DNA of 64,000 bases, taken from the NCBI GenBank assembly GCA_005281725.1, contig SSBO01000003.1, forward strand, positions 4,216,495-4,280,494. Direction: 5' to 3'. Source of the stretch: Wuchereria bancrofti. Taxonomy: Eukaryota > Nematoda > Chromadorea > Rhabditida > Onchocercidae. The position numbers and the translations under genes are program-made. Below, one piece after another: positions 46,805 to 59,790 of this stretch (its first letter is position 1; each line of letters opens with the position of its first letter). The notes under the pieces are model-generated. The model was not told the origin of the DNA. It was given only the letters and a program-made list of their open reading frames with translations, and made no database searches.

Positions 46805-48410
46805 GAATTGTCATCAAAATTTAAGGACGCTGCTATTACGACTGCTATTGCTGGTGCGGAAAAAAGACAGTTTTAGTTTCGCATGTCTTGTCGAACGAAG
46901 ACAGCAGTGATTTCGAAGTAGGAAGGGTTTGTGCGGGGGGGAAGGATGGAATGTACGCAACAATAGACGCCATTCAATCATACTATTTATTGTCATTTTC
47001 ATCCATCCCTCTCCTCTTTCCGCCTGCTCCCCTTCACATATTCACTAAACTCTCCCAAAAGCTTTATTGACATGCAGCAGCAGCGTTTATGTATATGTCA
47101 CTTTATGTTTTTACTAGTGGCGCTGCTTTAATTTCTCTGCCATTATTCCCTATACCTCCTGCCGCTCAATTTCATATGAATTTTAAATTGTAATCAACAA
47201 ATTTTCAATTAAAACAAGTCATTACAGCATGCGAGAAAAAAGTTGTTGAATGAAGTGATTTACCATTTCATTAAAATTTTTCATTGCTCTGATTTCGGTC
47301 CATAGATCGGATCGAATTTCGTGCATGGGAAGAAGTGTGATCATCTCTAGTTTGTTCCATCTTTCAATATCTGTTCGCATTTGTCATTTACCGATAAATT
47401 AATACGACTTTCTTGTCACTCATACAGATTTAGACAGAAGTGGAAAAAGATCACTCAGTTTTTCTTATCACTTGGTGTCAAAAGATATCCTTATTATGAG
47501 CAGTTATCATCTCAAATTTATCACACAGTTGTGGGTGGAAGTTAAAGGCGCAATTCATGTATAAAAAGATTTTGAGAGAAGGATGAAATTAAATTTGTCT
47601 CTTAGTTTATCCCTCCTAACGTTTATGTCCATCCATCTCTTCAAGGACATCCAAATTTATCGTTCTAGTAGTTAGAAGAAAGAGGACAAGGAGTACGGGG
47701 ATTGGTGGAGCATTTCCGGCTCAATTCAATTTGTCAAACCATTTTGGATAGCTCTTTCACTAATGCACCAATGAACCAGAGGAGCTAAATATGCATGGCA
47801 TCTATAAGCTATTTCTCATTTTCAAGCAGTAAATTTTTCAGATGTTGGCGGCTTCTTTGAACTGAGATATAAGTTACATTGATTGTTGTCGTCAGATTAC
47901 TAAATAAATGCTTGATACGTCACGTAAGAGACACATCATATAAGAAGTAAGCGTACTGGTGGGAGGAGGGAGGAGACAAGTTCTTTGTCACTTCTCTAGA
48001 TTGAAAAGGTTCCAATTGAGACCTGATAAATTCTTGCCAAACTCTCTGCATGATTGTCACCATGTCACGGAAAACTGAGACGTCTGAATTCTTGTTCAGT
48101 GAAAATTTAAATAAGAGAAATGCATTAACATAGACAGACATATTTGGTTGATATTTTCTCAGCAAAGTGGTTTTCAAAGCTATTGCAATGACTGAGATTC
48201 ATAGATTCTTTGTTTGTGATAATATCTTTTCCATGATAATAATTTTTTATAAATTGAATTCAGTTCAGATGAAATGAAGTGATTACATCATCCAAGTGAT
48301 CTATCATCTATCATTTTGACAGCAATAGCAAAAGATCATAAGGATATTTCAAGTTCCTCTCCTTATCATTGGCTTAGATTTTCTTTTCCTTATATCCTCA
48401 CTGTACTTAC

Positions 48411-48621
48411 TGCAATTGAAGGGAGTTTCCGGAACCCCCAATGACTTCCTTTCATCCAGATAATCATCACTGCTTGATATAACGTTAACAATCACCGGCT
48501 TCGTTCTTTCTTTCTTTTTCCCTTCTTCCATTCTTTTTTTTCTCTTTCTTTCTCCCTCTCTCTCTCCTTCCAATTTCAGTGGTATGACTTTCCACCTTCC
48601 CTTTTCACTTTTGTATTGCAT
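48411..48621 (-). CDS. Possible first coding exon, low-complexity basic protein
   Basis: An ATG on the minus strand, 17 nt after a CTAATTTAG acceptor-like site, opens 70 codons to a strong TGCA|GTAAGT donor (phase 1). The middle is a Glu/Lys/Arg run produced by a purine tract, which weakens the evidence, but the following VIVNVISSSDDYLDERKSLG looks genuinely coding. No downstream exon was fixed. Confidence 0.33.
48500..48570. repeat. Polypyrimidine tract
   Basis: A C/T-rich stretch with TTTC and CT units; on the minus strand it is a purine tract inside the possible exon at 48411-48621. Confidence 0.85.
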
Positions 48622-49855
48622 ACGAACATTTCAGCTAAATTAGCAGAAGAGAAGCGTTGGTCACCTTGATATTACTTCCTTCCTTTACACGTTATCCTTC
48701 AATATCAATTTCTCATTCAACTACTCTCTTTTAGTTGAGTTCGTATCTTTCATCCGACATCTCATGAGCTTTTTTAGATAACTTCGGCTTATTAAAAAGA
48801 CATTTAGAGGACAAGAAAAGGAAGAATTGAGAAAAACAAGTTGAACTCTGAATCCGGTTTATAGTGTGATGTGTCATTCATTCATCTTCGTACCTGTAAC
48901 CATTGCAACACATCCATTTATTTTTATCGGTTCTTTCGTGCTTTTTTTCTCTTGGGACAATTATTGTGTTTGTAATATTAAATTTCATTTGAGTCAATTA
49001 CCGCAGATTTGAACATAAATTTTGTCTTATCAACGTTTCTGTCACGCTTCTCTCTTTCCCTGTTTTATTGCTTTCTTTCTTGTGTATATTGTTGGAAAAG
49101 GCCTTCATTATCTTTACGTCTTCGTTATCACATAATTTTCAGAAAAGCATCTGATAAGGTAAACAGAATGGCTGAAACATTTGGACAGTGAAATTTGTTT
49201 GAATAATGAGTTCATTTTCTTTCATTCAACTCATCACAGAAAGGAAAGCAATAACAGCTGAAGATAGTAACCTGTCTAATCGACTCTTATCACTTACTTT
49301 TCTCATTCACTTCACTTTCTGCTGACGCAGAATTCTTATAATTGGAAAGAGTAAACTTATTGCAAGAAACAATGAAAATTTTGTGGCAACTTATGTGTTG
49401 AATTACAGTAGTTCAATATTTAAATTTAAAATATAACACTGAAGTATCTTTTAATCTTGTTGTTACCATTGTCATGAGTGATGGTATTGTAGGGTTTATG
49501 ATAAGTGACAGTTCAACTTGTGAATTCTGGATCCCTAATTAGATTTATTATCGCTTCATTATTTTCTCGTGTCAGAGTGTAATTGTGCATTAATGGTACA
49601 CTGTGTGCCTACTGCCTTCCATCCATTCATTTTCTCGCCAAAGTAATTAACACAGGGAGGGGTTTATGTTCAACAAATCAGCATATTTATAGATTAATTT
49701 CACATATTGACTGATAACAAAATTGCAGCGGTTTGTTCCGTTTCAAAGATTTCAATTGGCCAATGAGACTGATCGATCTTCAGATTGATTACCCGTCTCG
49801 TGTTCTATGCTCCTTTGGAGTACTGCCTAATCGAGTGGAAATAAAAAAAGGAAAG

Positions 49856-49879
49856 CGAGAGAGAGAGAGAGAGAGAGAG
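49856..49879. repeat. (GA)n microsatellite
   Basis: An uninterrupted GA dinucleotide run of about 12 units. Confidence 0.95.
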
Positions 49880-50965
49880 GGGAAGAAATTTTGTATACAG
49901 TTTTAACAAAAGATCATATTTGTATAGGATTTGTGAGGGACAAATTCCTGTTTGAAGACAAGTTCTGTTTGCACCTCCTAGCAGGTAGATATATTCGCGC
50001 AAAAGTAAATTCGTATCCGCTTATCAGTAGTGGCTTTCGCCTTTCTAGATTGCTTTACTGATATTATTGTTTAGCTTTGCTCATATTAAAAAAAAAGTTC
50101 GATACGACTATAATTAAATTACACATTTTAAAAGCTTCAGGTGTATGTTGTTTTGCTTTCAAAATGAATTTCGAGCAACTGAAAATGTTCGAAAAAACAC
50201 TAACATGTTCATGCATATATATGTTTTGATCCTACATCCATAAGATCAAAGCATTTAGATTTGCAACCTTAGTGCGTCTGCATAATTACTGCCGAAATCT
50301 CAACAAAATTTGGGTTTAAAGTCGAAGAGTAATCTGTTCACTGATAGTTCATTTGAATCTGTCCAGTTTTCCATCTGTTTATCTTAGATGGCAATTAATA
50401 TTTCTGTAAACAATATTTCAAAAGTGTTGCATCATCATCGTAGGTTCTATCGTAGGTCTCTAGTCTGCTCTCATCAAACTAATCGGTTCAATGATTTCGG
50501 GATATGCATTTCTAATGATATTGCTAAAATTATTAAAAATAGATTCATTGAGGTAGATGAAGGACTTCTTTGTAATATGAAAGAATGAAACACGATTCCA
50601 AATATTTTTGTCTTATTGCTTAATAATTAGACTGAAGTGCAGTGGTAAGACTGATTTTGTTACAACGATCATCTAAATAATCCTCTGACTGAAATGAATA
50701 AGTTGACTGTATGTTGAAATTAATGTGTAAATGTGTCACATAGTTAAGGAAGTATTGGGATCAAAGGTACAGAGAGAGTCCTCTCCGCACTCTCGAAACG
50801 TTGTGTTCCGCCGCTCTTTTCCCATTCATATCATATTATAGCGACAGTTTGGTGTGTGCTTTTGAGCAGAAATAATGGTGAATGACTTTTATGTTAGCGA
50901 GAATGCATTTCCCTTTTTTTAAAAACAAATTCGATCGCAGTTAAATGTTCATTGGAGTATCTGTG

Positions 50966-51023
50966 CATACACACATATACGTATACATATTATATACGTA
51001 TAGTTGTATATGTATGTGTGTAC
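50966..51023. repeat. Self-complementary CA/TA/GT array
   Basis: ACACACATATACGTATA on the left is mirrored by TATATGTATGTGTGT on the right, giving an imperfect inverted repeat built from alternating purine-pyrimidine DNA. Confidence 0.8.
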
Positions 51024-51539
51024 ATTAGACAAAGAATAAGTTTTGAAATAAGTTAAATGGAAAAAGACGCTGCATCCCTATCTACCCTTTTTTCTGTCTC
51101 ATTTTCAATGTGTTAGCAAAAGGAGAGAAAATGTTTCTTTAGTGCTAAATAACGCATTGTGTTTTTGTTATTCCTTTCATGAAACATATCAGAAGGAAGA
51201 ATAATGAATGAAATGAATTTTATTCATATTTAAATGAAATTAAAAGAAATGAGAGGAAATGTGTAAAAGAAAATGATAATGAATCAGTCTCTGTGCCTCT
51301 ACTAACATTGCTCGTAATATTTACTTAGAATTACGACGAGTAAATAGAGCGGTTCTTTTCGCTAAATATGTTTCAAACTTTTCCTTTTTTAAATTCTCAG
51401 CTTTATGTTATTGGTAACATTTGAAAGTACAGAAATAAAATATTTTGCAATAAGGTTTTGTGAGTAGTATCACAGTTGAGACCACTCTCCAGTATACCCA
51501 CTCGCTCGTTACCCTTTTTGCAGGAAATATATTCATCGT

Positions 51540-51632
51540 CGTCATCAATGTCTCGTTGTGTTGTCGCTGTTATTGTTGTCGTTATCGTTGTCGTCGTCAC
51601 TGTCGTCGTTACCATTATTGTTACTATGGTCC
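51540..51632. repeat. Degenerate GTY trinucleotide array
   Basis: GTC, GTT and CGT triplets recur through the segment, interspersed with TAT and CAC triplets. Open frames over it on both strands are artefacts of the repeat. Confidence 0.85.
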
Positions 51633-54600
51633 ACAATTTGTAGCAGTAAGTGGAGAAAAATGAAAGGAACAGAGGCCACTTCTATTCAAATAATATTTGC
51701 CATTTTTTTCGGCTCGCCTAGGATTGATTTTATTTTAGCTCTTTTCTTATTTCTTTTCGTCTCTTTTCCTATCCTACCTCTCCCCCTTATGCTGTCTCAA
51801 TAATTCTCTCCATTTGAATGAATTGTTATTGTAATTGTTGCCTAGGGGATAATTGAGTGGGATATGGACACTTCAACTTCTCAAATATCCATAATACCGA
51901 CTTCATTCTTATCCCCTGCTTAAACGAAAGTTTGTATATAAGAGTTATGTTGTATTCAAACTTTACCTGATCTTATACACTGTTATGCAAATTTGAAACC
52001 GTGAGTGAATTAAAGCCGACATCTCTATGCTCTTTCAAGCATAAAATGATCATTCTAATTATGACATCAGCATAACACTACACTAGGAAATGTTATTTTG
52101 GCAGTAAATGTCACATCCAAAGTAACCATGTTTTACTAATTTAGGGTGTTAAAGCCAAAGGGTAAAAATTAGAGTTACCTTGTTCTACTGAGATTTACAA
52201 ACTTTTATGTTTGTATGAGAATTGGGAATTCCAAGAATCCTTATTGAATTCTTCATTTTTTGTGATATTCTCATTTTTGTGACAAATGATCATTTCTGTG
52301 TCTGCTTCGGCAGCAAGACACATTTTGACATTTCTTTACAGAAATTTTGAGTCGTATGTCGAGTCGAACACTACTTTTTTCCTCATATTTTAACCTTTTT
52401 ACTTATTTCTTAGAAGTTTTTTTTTGGAAATAAATTGTTTTTAGATAAAGTCAAGTCAAACACATATCTTTTAAATTTTCGTAAAAGGGAGCACCCATGT
52501 CATTTCTTGATTGCTGGTGATGATGACAGCAGAAGGAATATTCGACCATTTTTCCCATAGATTTTTTTTGTTAAATTTTTGTTTGTTTTTTTTGTTAACA
52601 GGATTTAATGGAATTTTTTAAGTTGTTCGGAAAACGCTTCTTTGACTATTCATTCCAGTCATTTAGTTTCTATTTTATTACTTTCACAATTTGAGTTATG
52701 TTTTTAGCTAATTATTTGTCTTTTCTTTATTTTTATAATCTAACAACTTTAAAGATTTATCAAATGTCATTATTACATAGGACTGTAGTTTTTTATATTA
52801 ATAATGACAATATGTTTAATTAAACTATCAAGAAATCTATCCTGAATGCCTGTTAGGATGTAGAAGTGATGAATAGATCTTTAAGTAGTATACCGAGAAG
52901 AGATTGCTCCATTTAATCGGTAAAGATTAAATGATTAAATCAGCGACGACTTTCATAATGGTTCAACTAAATGGGGCAGATAAACAGTTTGATGTTCTAA
53001 GAGTGCCGATAGTTAGCTGCGTGCAACATATAATTGCACCGCCACTTACGGTTGCATAACAATGAGTAACAAAACACGTTTGTTTACTAAAACGTCATAC
53101 CTATAAAGGTTCTATGAGAAAGGAAACGTTCTAGATTCATTTGTGGTGGTGGTAATGTTCCTCTGATTAATGTTCGTGTTTAAATTGTTGCAAATTAGAG
53201 TTATGATTTATGATTAAGTCATAAATAGAAATTGTCCGAGAAATTGTCTTTTTGTTATTGCTGATATTTTAGAATGGACTCAGGAGTTTCCCCTGTTTTT
53301 CATTGCAAAAGCCAGCAATTTCTGAAGATGTACTGTTTCCCCGCGTCACTAGTTAGCAGATCCAGAAGTGTTTGTAACTTTATGAAATGTCTTCACGTTC
53401 ATCGTGTAGTTCTACAGTACCTACCATGTATTTCAGTAAGGTATTCCAGTACCGTATTGTTCGGGTTTTAAACTCCGATCCTAACATCACTGAGATAAGG
53501 CTGTTATCCCGCTAGTTCTCGCAGTTAAAAATTAGTAGCGAAAGTTAATTACCTCTGTGCACTTCCCAAATATGTGTCCCAAAAAAATCCTAAAAAAAAT
53601 ATATTCCAAAAAAATGAAAATTTCCAATGATATTTTTGTTTGTTGCGACAGGAGATGTCGATATATTTAGCAGGAAATTGTCAGTTTCTCTCAAAAAATC
53701 TCTCTTGCAGGAAAAGCTATGTAGTGTCGTCGGTTTGAGTCACTTAAATGGATGCATGTTGACCTTTGACAGTGTTATAATTATTCAGCCGATCTGCTTC
53801 TTTACCATATCCTATGTGTAATATAGAAGATTCACTTTTATGACCTCTGCTACTACTGTTAATGTTGGAGGACAGAGAACGAAAACATAGGCATTTTTTG
53901 TCACATCTCTGTTAAAAGCCATTTTTTCTCAGTGGCAAGTTGCATTACTTTAGGTAATTTCTTTTTTAAGTACTGTAATGAATATCGTACTATACCAGTC
54001 GATTACGTTACATGGAAGTTTAGCATAGAATCCAAAGGACATTAAAATGGAAGACGAGACTTAGTATTTTAAACTATATCTTTTATCCTACAGAGAATAG
54101 CTGGCGCACATCATTGATAGCAGATTAAAAAGATCTTTTCTTTCGAAAAATCTCTCCCGTACATTTCATCTCTTCAAGAATATTTTTCAAATTTGAAGAA
54201 TTTTATTTTGAAAGTATGGTGAAACTTTTAAGCTCGAAATTATTTCAGTTTCCTTCTTTTATTTTAAAATTATCACCAATAAAGAATGAGTGAAAATGAA
54301 CTATCATAAATCAAATCAAATAGACCGTTTTAGCGTGTGGTATTGCTACTACCGTCCTCTTCCAGGCATCCTGCTGTGAAAGCTTTAGGCGTAGATTAAA
54401 GAATTCGTTCTTTTTGCGACAACGGCGCTTGATTGACTGATTCTCTCAAATTTATTTTTGTCCCTATTCTACTCTTACTCTTATGCTTACATTAATTAGC
54501 CAGGAGAAATATGGTTTGTAGTGTGAAATTAATTCAAAATTTTGTAGTTTTTTAGAAAAAATTAAGCTATAAAAATTAATTTTGATAAAAGCATGAAAAA

Positions 54601-55760
54601 AGATGATGAGATCGCAAAGTCAGGCACTTACTTTTTTCTTCCGAATTTTTTATTATTGTTATTTTTTATCAATCAAAAGGAAGAAATGTATTGATTTTTG
54701 TAAAAAGGCCAAAGACATCGGTGTATATTTGGGTGAATCGATGAAAAGTTAAGAAAGAGAATTAAAAGTGGGAGAGGCGGGGGAAAGTGTCTGATATCAT
54801 ATTTCGAGTGTTTGTCTTTTAGTAAAGAGGTTAAAAGTGTTGCAATTTATGACAAATAAACAAAGAACGGTGGTATATCGCCATTCAGTACAGTAAAGCA
54901 ATGATTTGATGTCGAATTTCATGTAAAGTAATGGTGGCTTGTAGGTCAGTTAAAGGTTATCATCCGTCGTTATAAAACTCTCCCTTTTTTGCAGTTATTC
55001 TGTTTTCTTATAAAAGCTTACGAATAATTTAATAAGAATAAAAAGATATGATGAAAACCAGTTGACCTTCTATGACCGATGTTATGTCTCTTTTTTCCTG
55101 TTCTTTATCAAAGCAAGTTTTCTATGCTTCCATCATCAGTAGAACAGTTATTTAACCTCCTCTTTTATAAATTAATGGCCACAAATTATATTCTTTTGTT
55201 TACTGCTGATTGTACATTTACCTTCTTACTGAGAATTTCAACTATTCGAAATAAGTTATTTAAAGAAATGGTTTGCCTGGTTTCAGATTTTCAATCACTC
55301 ATCGTTCATTTTTACACTTTACTTTAATCAGTTGCAACTGTGTTCTAGAGGTGTGCATTTTTGCTTTTTCACTATTTGAAAAGTGAATTCGTAGTACACA
55401 TCCAAAATCCAAATGAATGTCCACTTTTCTTGAATATATTTGAACCAAAATTTCCATCTGCTTTCTTATCACTTATTCCTTTATGGCGTTGTTTTCCGGT
55501 CACAGTCATGCTTACGGTTAATGTTGTTGTTTGGAGAAAGGAAAATAAGGCGTAAAGTGTAGAACACTAATTTGGATTCAACGTTCATTTCATGTAATAA
55601 AGGAGGAAGCGATACTAGAAATAGTGTCTGCCGTATTTAGGAAAAGATGGAAAAACAATAAATTATCATATGGGGGCGACAAATAAGATTATGTGTTATT
55701 TCAGGTATTGCTTTTATTTGTTCAAATGTTGGTACTAGGAAACTATTCATCCACAATTTT

Positions 55761-55796
55761 ATTCATTTGTGGTTTTAACCATTCATTTGTGGTTTT
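55761..55796. repeat. Two-copy tandem repeat, 20-bp period
   Basis: ATTCATTTGTGGTTTT occurs at 55761-55776 and at 55781-55796. Confidence 0.9.
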
Positions 55797-56496
55797 TATA
55801 ACATTCATGTTTATGTACTGTTTAGTTGTATGTTTAAATAGGTAAAGAGGTACAATAATGGAAGATTGATTGCAGTACTGATAGGCGGTAATTTGTAGAT
55901 AATTAAGCTGACTATATACTATGACATCGTTGGGATCGCGAGTTCTTTCTGATCATATACTTCTCCAAACTGATTCTTCTCTCTCCGACTTCATTCATCT
56001 ATTCAACTTCAGGAAGAAAGTTCGAAATTCTTAAATTCGGTGTTTTGTTCCTTTTCACTGCTGTTATTGGTAATGGCAGGCATCAAAGTGCGGAATCTCT
56101 GGGAAGGTGTAGTGGACAAAACTAAAAATGGCAGCAGCGACAATAGTGATAAGAGGAGAGATCAGGATGACAATTTTCAATAAAAATAGTGAGAAATATG
56201 GGAAGAGATGTTGGTCTGCTTGTGATCTTGTCCGGTAGAAGGAGGACGAAACGCAGAGGAAAACTGTCATTTATCGGGAATGTCTGCTCGCTTCATTGAT
56301 TCTCACTTGTTTCTAGAATGTTGTGCATCGGAATTAAGTGCCAATAATGTTCCCCACTTGTATTACGTTTTGAAGTTTTTGTCTAAAACATTGCAGACGT
56401 CTTTATTTTTAATTTGATATCAGAGAAAAAGAAAAATGTGGGATCCTTCCTGGATAATATTTTTGGAAATGACTCATCTCAAAATATGGAGCTAAA

Positions 56497-56750
56497 ATGG
56501 CAGTGATAGAGGGAATCAATAAACAAGAGAAAAGATCGCTCTTTCAAATCATATTGATTAGAATTCGAAGTTTACAGAGACTGAGAAATATAGCAAAAAC
56601 TGAATTTGTGAATGAAACGACGAGTCAACTGCTGTTGTGTAACAGATTTAACAGATTATTTTTCAAGCACTGCAAAAGAATTGTTATACGCCAATTAGCT
56701 TATGGACTCATTGTCGGCAATAATTCTTCGTTTGATGAATGTGACCGACG
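56497..56750 (+). CDS. Possible first coding exon, unknown product
   Basis: An ATG opens 84 codons that end at a strong CGACG|GTGAGC donor (phase 2). The peptide is basic and helix-prone (KRSLFQIILIRIRSLQRLRN, later FFKHCKRIVIRQLAY). No acceptor was found close upstream, no later exon was identified, and no domain is recognised. Confidence 0.3.
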
Positions 56751-59726
56751 GTGAGCTTTGTTTCCTTCCTTTCTTCATCCTTTCTGTTTATATATCCGCG
56801 TGCTTTTCCCAAATATACTTGTTGAGAGGATTTGAACAAAATTCTTAAGTATCTCCAGTTCATGAATTTTAATTTTATCTTCTATTTATTATTGAATGAA
56901 ATTCTGATAGAAACTTCTCGTTGAACTCATGTAATAATGGACATTATTAGAATTCATATCTGTTTTCCCCTAAATATTACTGTTTATCTTAATTATCACT
57001 GCGTTAATGATTAGAAGTAATAGTAATTGTTAGCATATATCTTAGGAATCGCTGTTAGGAAGTAAAATTTCTGCAGGACAATGAAGCAACAGATGGTGAA
57101 TAATCTCTAACGTCCCGCTAACTAATTTCCGATGTCTCACTGCCAGAATAATTTCATTTTACACAAAAAATCAAATTATTCCGTTAGTGTTTTGACGCAT
57201 TCAACCATATATTTTCTTCGAAAAGTATGATGTAAATTGTTCATTAAATTACTGTTAAGCTTTCAACCTTTATCGAGTAATAATGACCGATTGACGATCG
57301 AAAAGCTCAGTGGTAATTTAAATCGTTGTGGGTGTAATGTTTGAACTTACTGCCAGATAATTGCGTATCGTTTAATCGGCCTTCTTAACCGAATAGTTCT
57401 TTTGGGGAATGATTCGAATGAAGCGACGTTTTTATAATTAGTCTGTCTGTAATTAATTTGAGAAGGTGAAAATGCTTTGATGTCATTTCATGGTAAGTAT
57501 TAATATTTTAAAAATGGAGAAAAATGAAAGCAGAGCAGCAGCACATAGCAACACATGGGAGAAGGAGAAGGAAGTAAACTGAAATGGCTTGTGCAGTTCT
57601 GTTAATTTAATGTTTAAGGGACTCTGCTAGTCGTTTTCTTTCCTCACATTTCTTTTCAACCATTTCATTTTACCTATTATATTATATCATCAATTTTAAA
57701 TGATCTATTGCTTTCTCCTTTAAGATATTCAATCATTTTAGTTATTATTATAAAACAGATGAATTGAGTTGAGATGAAATGAAAACAAAAAAAGAGCTCA
57801 GCAGAATACTGCAAACTACCTTGTTTTATTACCATAATGTCGTCACAGATGTTCATCTCTCAAGATTAATTCCGTTCACTCATTTCATACACTAGAAAAC
57901 TGGAATTGATTTTCCAAATTTGATTGAAGTCGACAGTGACAGTTACTACGATGCAGTTGTCTTACCATGCTGAATATTAAGGATCTTTCATTGCAGCCGT
58001 TATTTCTTAGTTATCAGAAATTAATGTAGGAGGAAAATGAAATAGCAGTGAAGTGAACTGGTAATATATTTAAAAGGGCACTTAGATAATCCAGCCGAAT
58101 ATTATAATCATCCACAAAAGAACGTTTTTATATCAGTTTTTACAGTAGGAATCAAAATATCGGAAAGACATACCACTTCGGGTCTAATGTATCGATGAAA
58201 TGTGTTTATCAACTGTTTCACATCGTAATTTCAACTCTAGATTTTCTTAAAAAATTTCCCTTTCATTGTTTGGAATGGAGACAATATTTATAAGTGGTCG
58301 GATCTTTTACTACGTGTTGCTTTTTAGTCATTTTCCCATTGCATCATCTCATTGCACAGCTGGCAGTTTTCTTTATTCCAAAAAGATGAAAACCTTTTTG
58401 AACTGTGCTGTAATCGATAAAACACATCAGTGACAGTTAAGTTGCTAAAGTTAAACTTTCGAGGAACAATCTTCGTGCTTGCTTCTGTTTTTCACGAAAA
58501 TTTATGCCTATTTGAAGATTTTCCTGTTTTCAGTATGTACATATAAATATGCCGTGAAAAACACTGTATTTAAATTAATTTATGGCAATTTTCCTTCCTA
58601 CCGAAATACTTTAATACTATAATGTAAAAGCACTGATTCCCGTACTATCAGAAATATCTGGATTTCCTGAGAACTGTGTGTAAATAAATACACACATGAT
58701 TGTAATGATTGTATAGAATTCAAGGAAGAGATAGGACAAAGAGCAAGCTGAGTTTAATTGACATGAGTAGTTGATCGATGGAATTTTATGCTAATTTATT
58801 CATAATGTTTCAGAATTTTTCTTAGTCGTTCAAATTTCCAAAATCTGAAATTGGATTTCAAGGATATTTCATGTTTAAAATAATTGTGACATTACATTCT
58901 AGTTAAATGATACAGTGGTCAAAAAGTGCCGTTCTCTTCTATGAGCGAAGTTTAGAGTCCTTTTATGCGGGCTGTCTTTTTCTTCAGAGTAAACTCTGAG
59001 ACTGATTTCATATTACTTTAGTCAGGTAAGCCTTCTCTACAAGTGAAGAATTGTCACAATAATGAAGTAGCGAATTTTACCACTCGAGAAGATTTCGAAT
59101 TTAGCCAAGGTATGGCTTGGCTTATCACTAACATATTCCAGATCTTGCGGTTTCTCCAATAATATCTTGCTTCCTTATATTGTAAACATTTCATTACAAG
59201 TTACCGCATTCAAATATATTTAAGCTGCAGTTGCATGTATACACACAACGGCAAAGGATGAAATCGAGTATACGTTGATTAGTGAGGCAGTTGTGTGGGA
59301 AGGAATCTCTTGCTGGCTTGACTTTGTCAGTGTCATCTTTCTTTTTTTTTCTTTCCCTTCCTTAGTTGAAATATCAGAAGAGAATGATGACGAATGAATG
59401 AGTGAAATGGTAATGTAGGAATGAATGTTCACAATCCATCTGTCTGCTCTTATTAGTTGTCATAAATGATTCGATATCAACTCGACACCATTAATCTGTG
59501 GTATTGATAAAATGCTGCTCACAACTTTACCTCAACTATCACAGAGTCTAATTAAGTTTATTATTTGTGGTGTTAATCACAGTACCAATAACTGAATCAT
59601 TTAAACGAAAAAAGAAAACTGCTCTATATTTCTATTACTGAAATAATTGCAGTAAAAAGAATTATATTATTGTTTTAATTCGATATGAGTTATAAGGAGA
59701 TAAAAAATAACATTGTCGTATAGCAC

Positions 59727-59790
59727 CTGAGAAAAAGAAGACAGAAGAAGGGCGAAAGAGAGAGGGAAAGAGAGGAAAAAGAGGAAACTT
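59727..59790. repeat. Purine-rich tract
   Basis: A run of almost only A and G with few interruptions; it generates long but low-complexity frames on both strands. A similar tract lies at 61487-61556. Confidence 0.85.

Larger units (their letters stand above)
48622..56496. other. Gene desert, left part
   Basis: No supported gene was seen. It contains (GA)n at 49856-49879, a self-complementary AT/GT array at 50966-51023, a GTY trinucleotide array at 51540-51632 and a 20-bp-period repeat at 55761-55796. Frames longer than 60 codons here are T-rich and lack splice or homology support. Confidence 0.6.

Noticed and set aside
49805..50002. Ser/Leu-rich minus-strand frame
   Set aside because: Its core is the (GA)n microsatellite.
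51403..51803. Overlapping frames on both strands
   Set aside because: They are produced by the GTY trinucleotide array and encode only simple-sequence peptides.
53481..53530. Segment containing GGCTGTTATCCCGCTAG, resembling part of a large-subunit rRNA
   Set aside because: Only about a dozen bases match the mitochondrial LSU motif from memory and the flanks do not continue the match.
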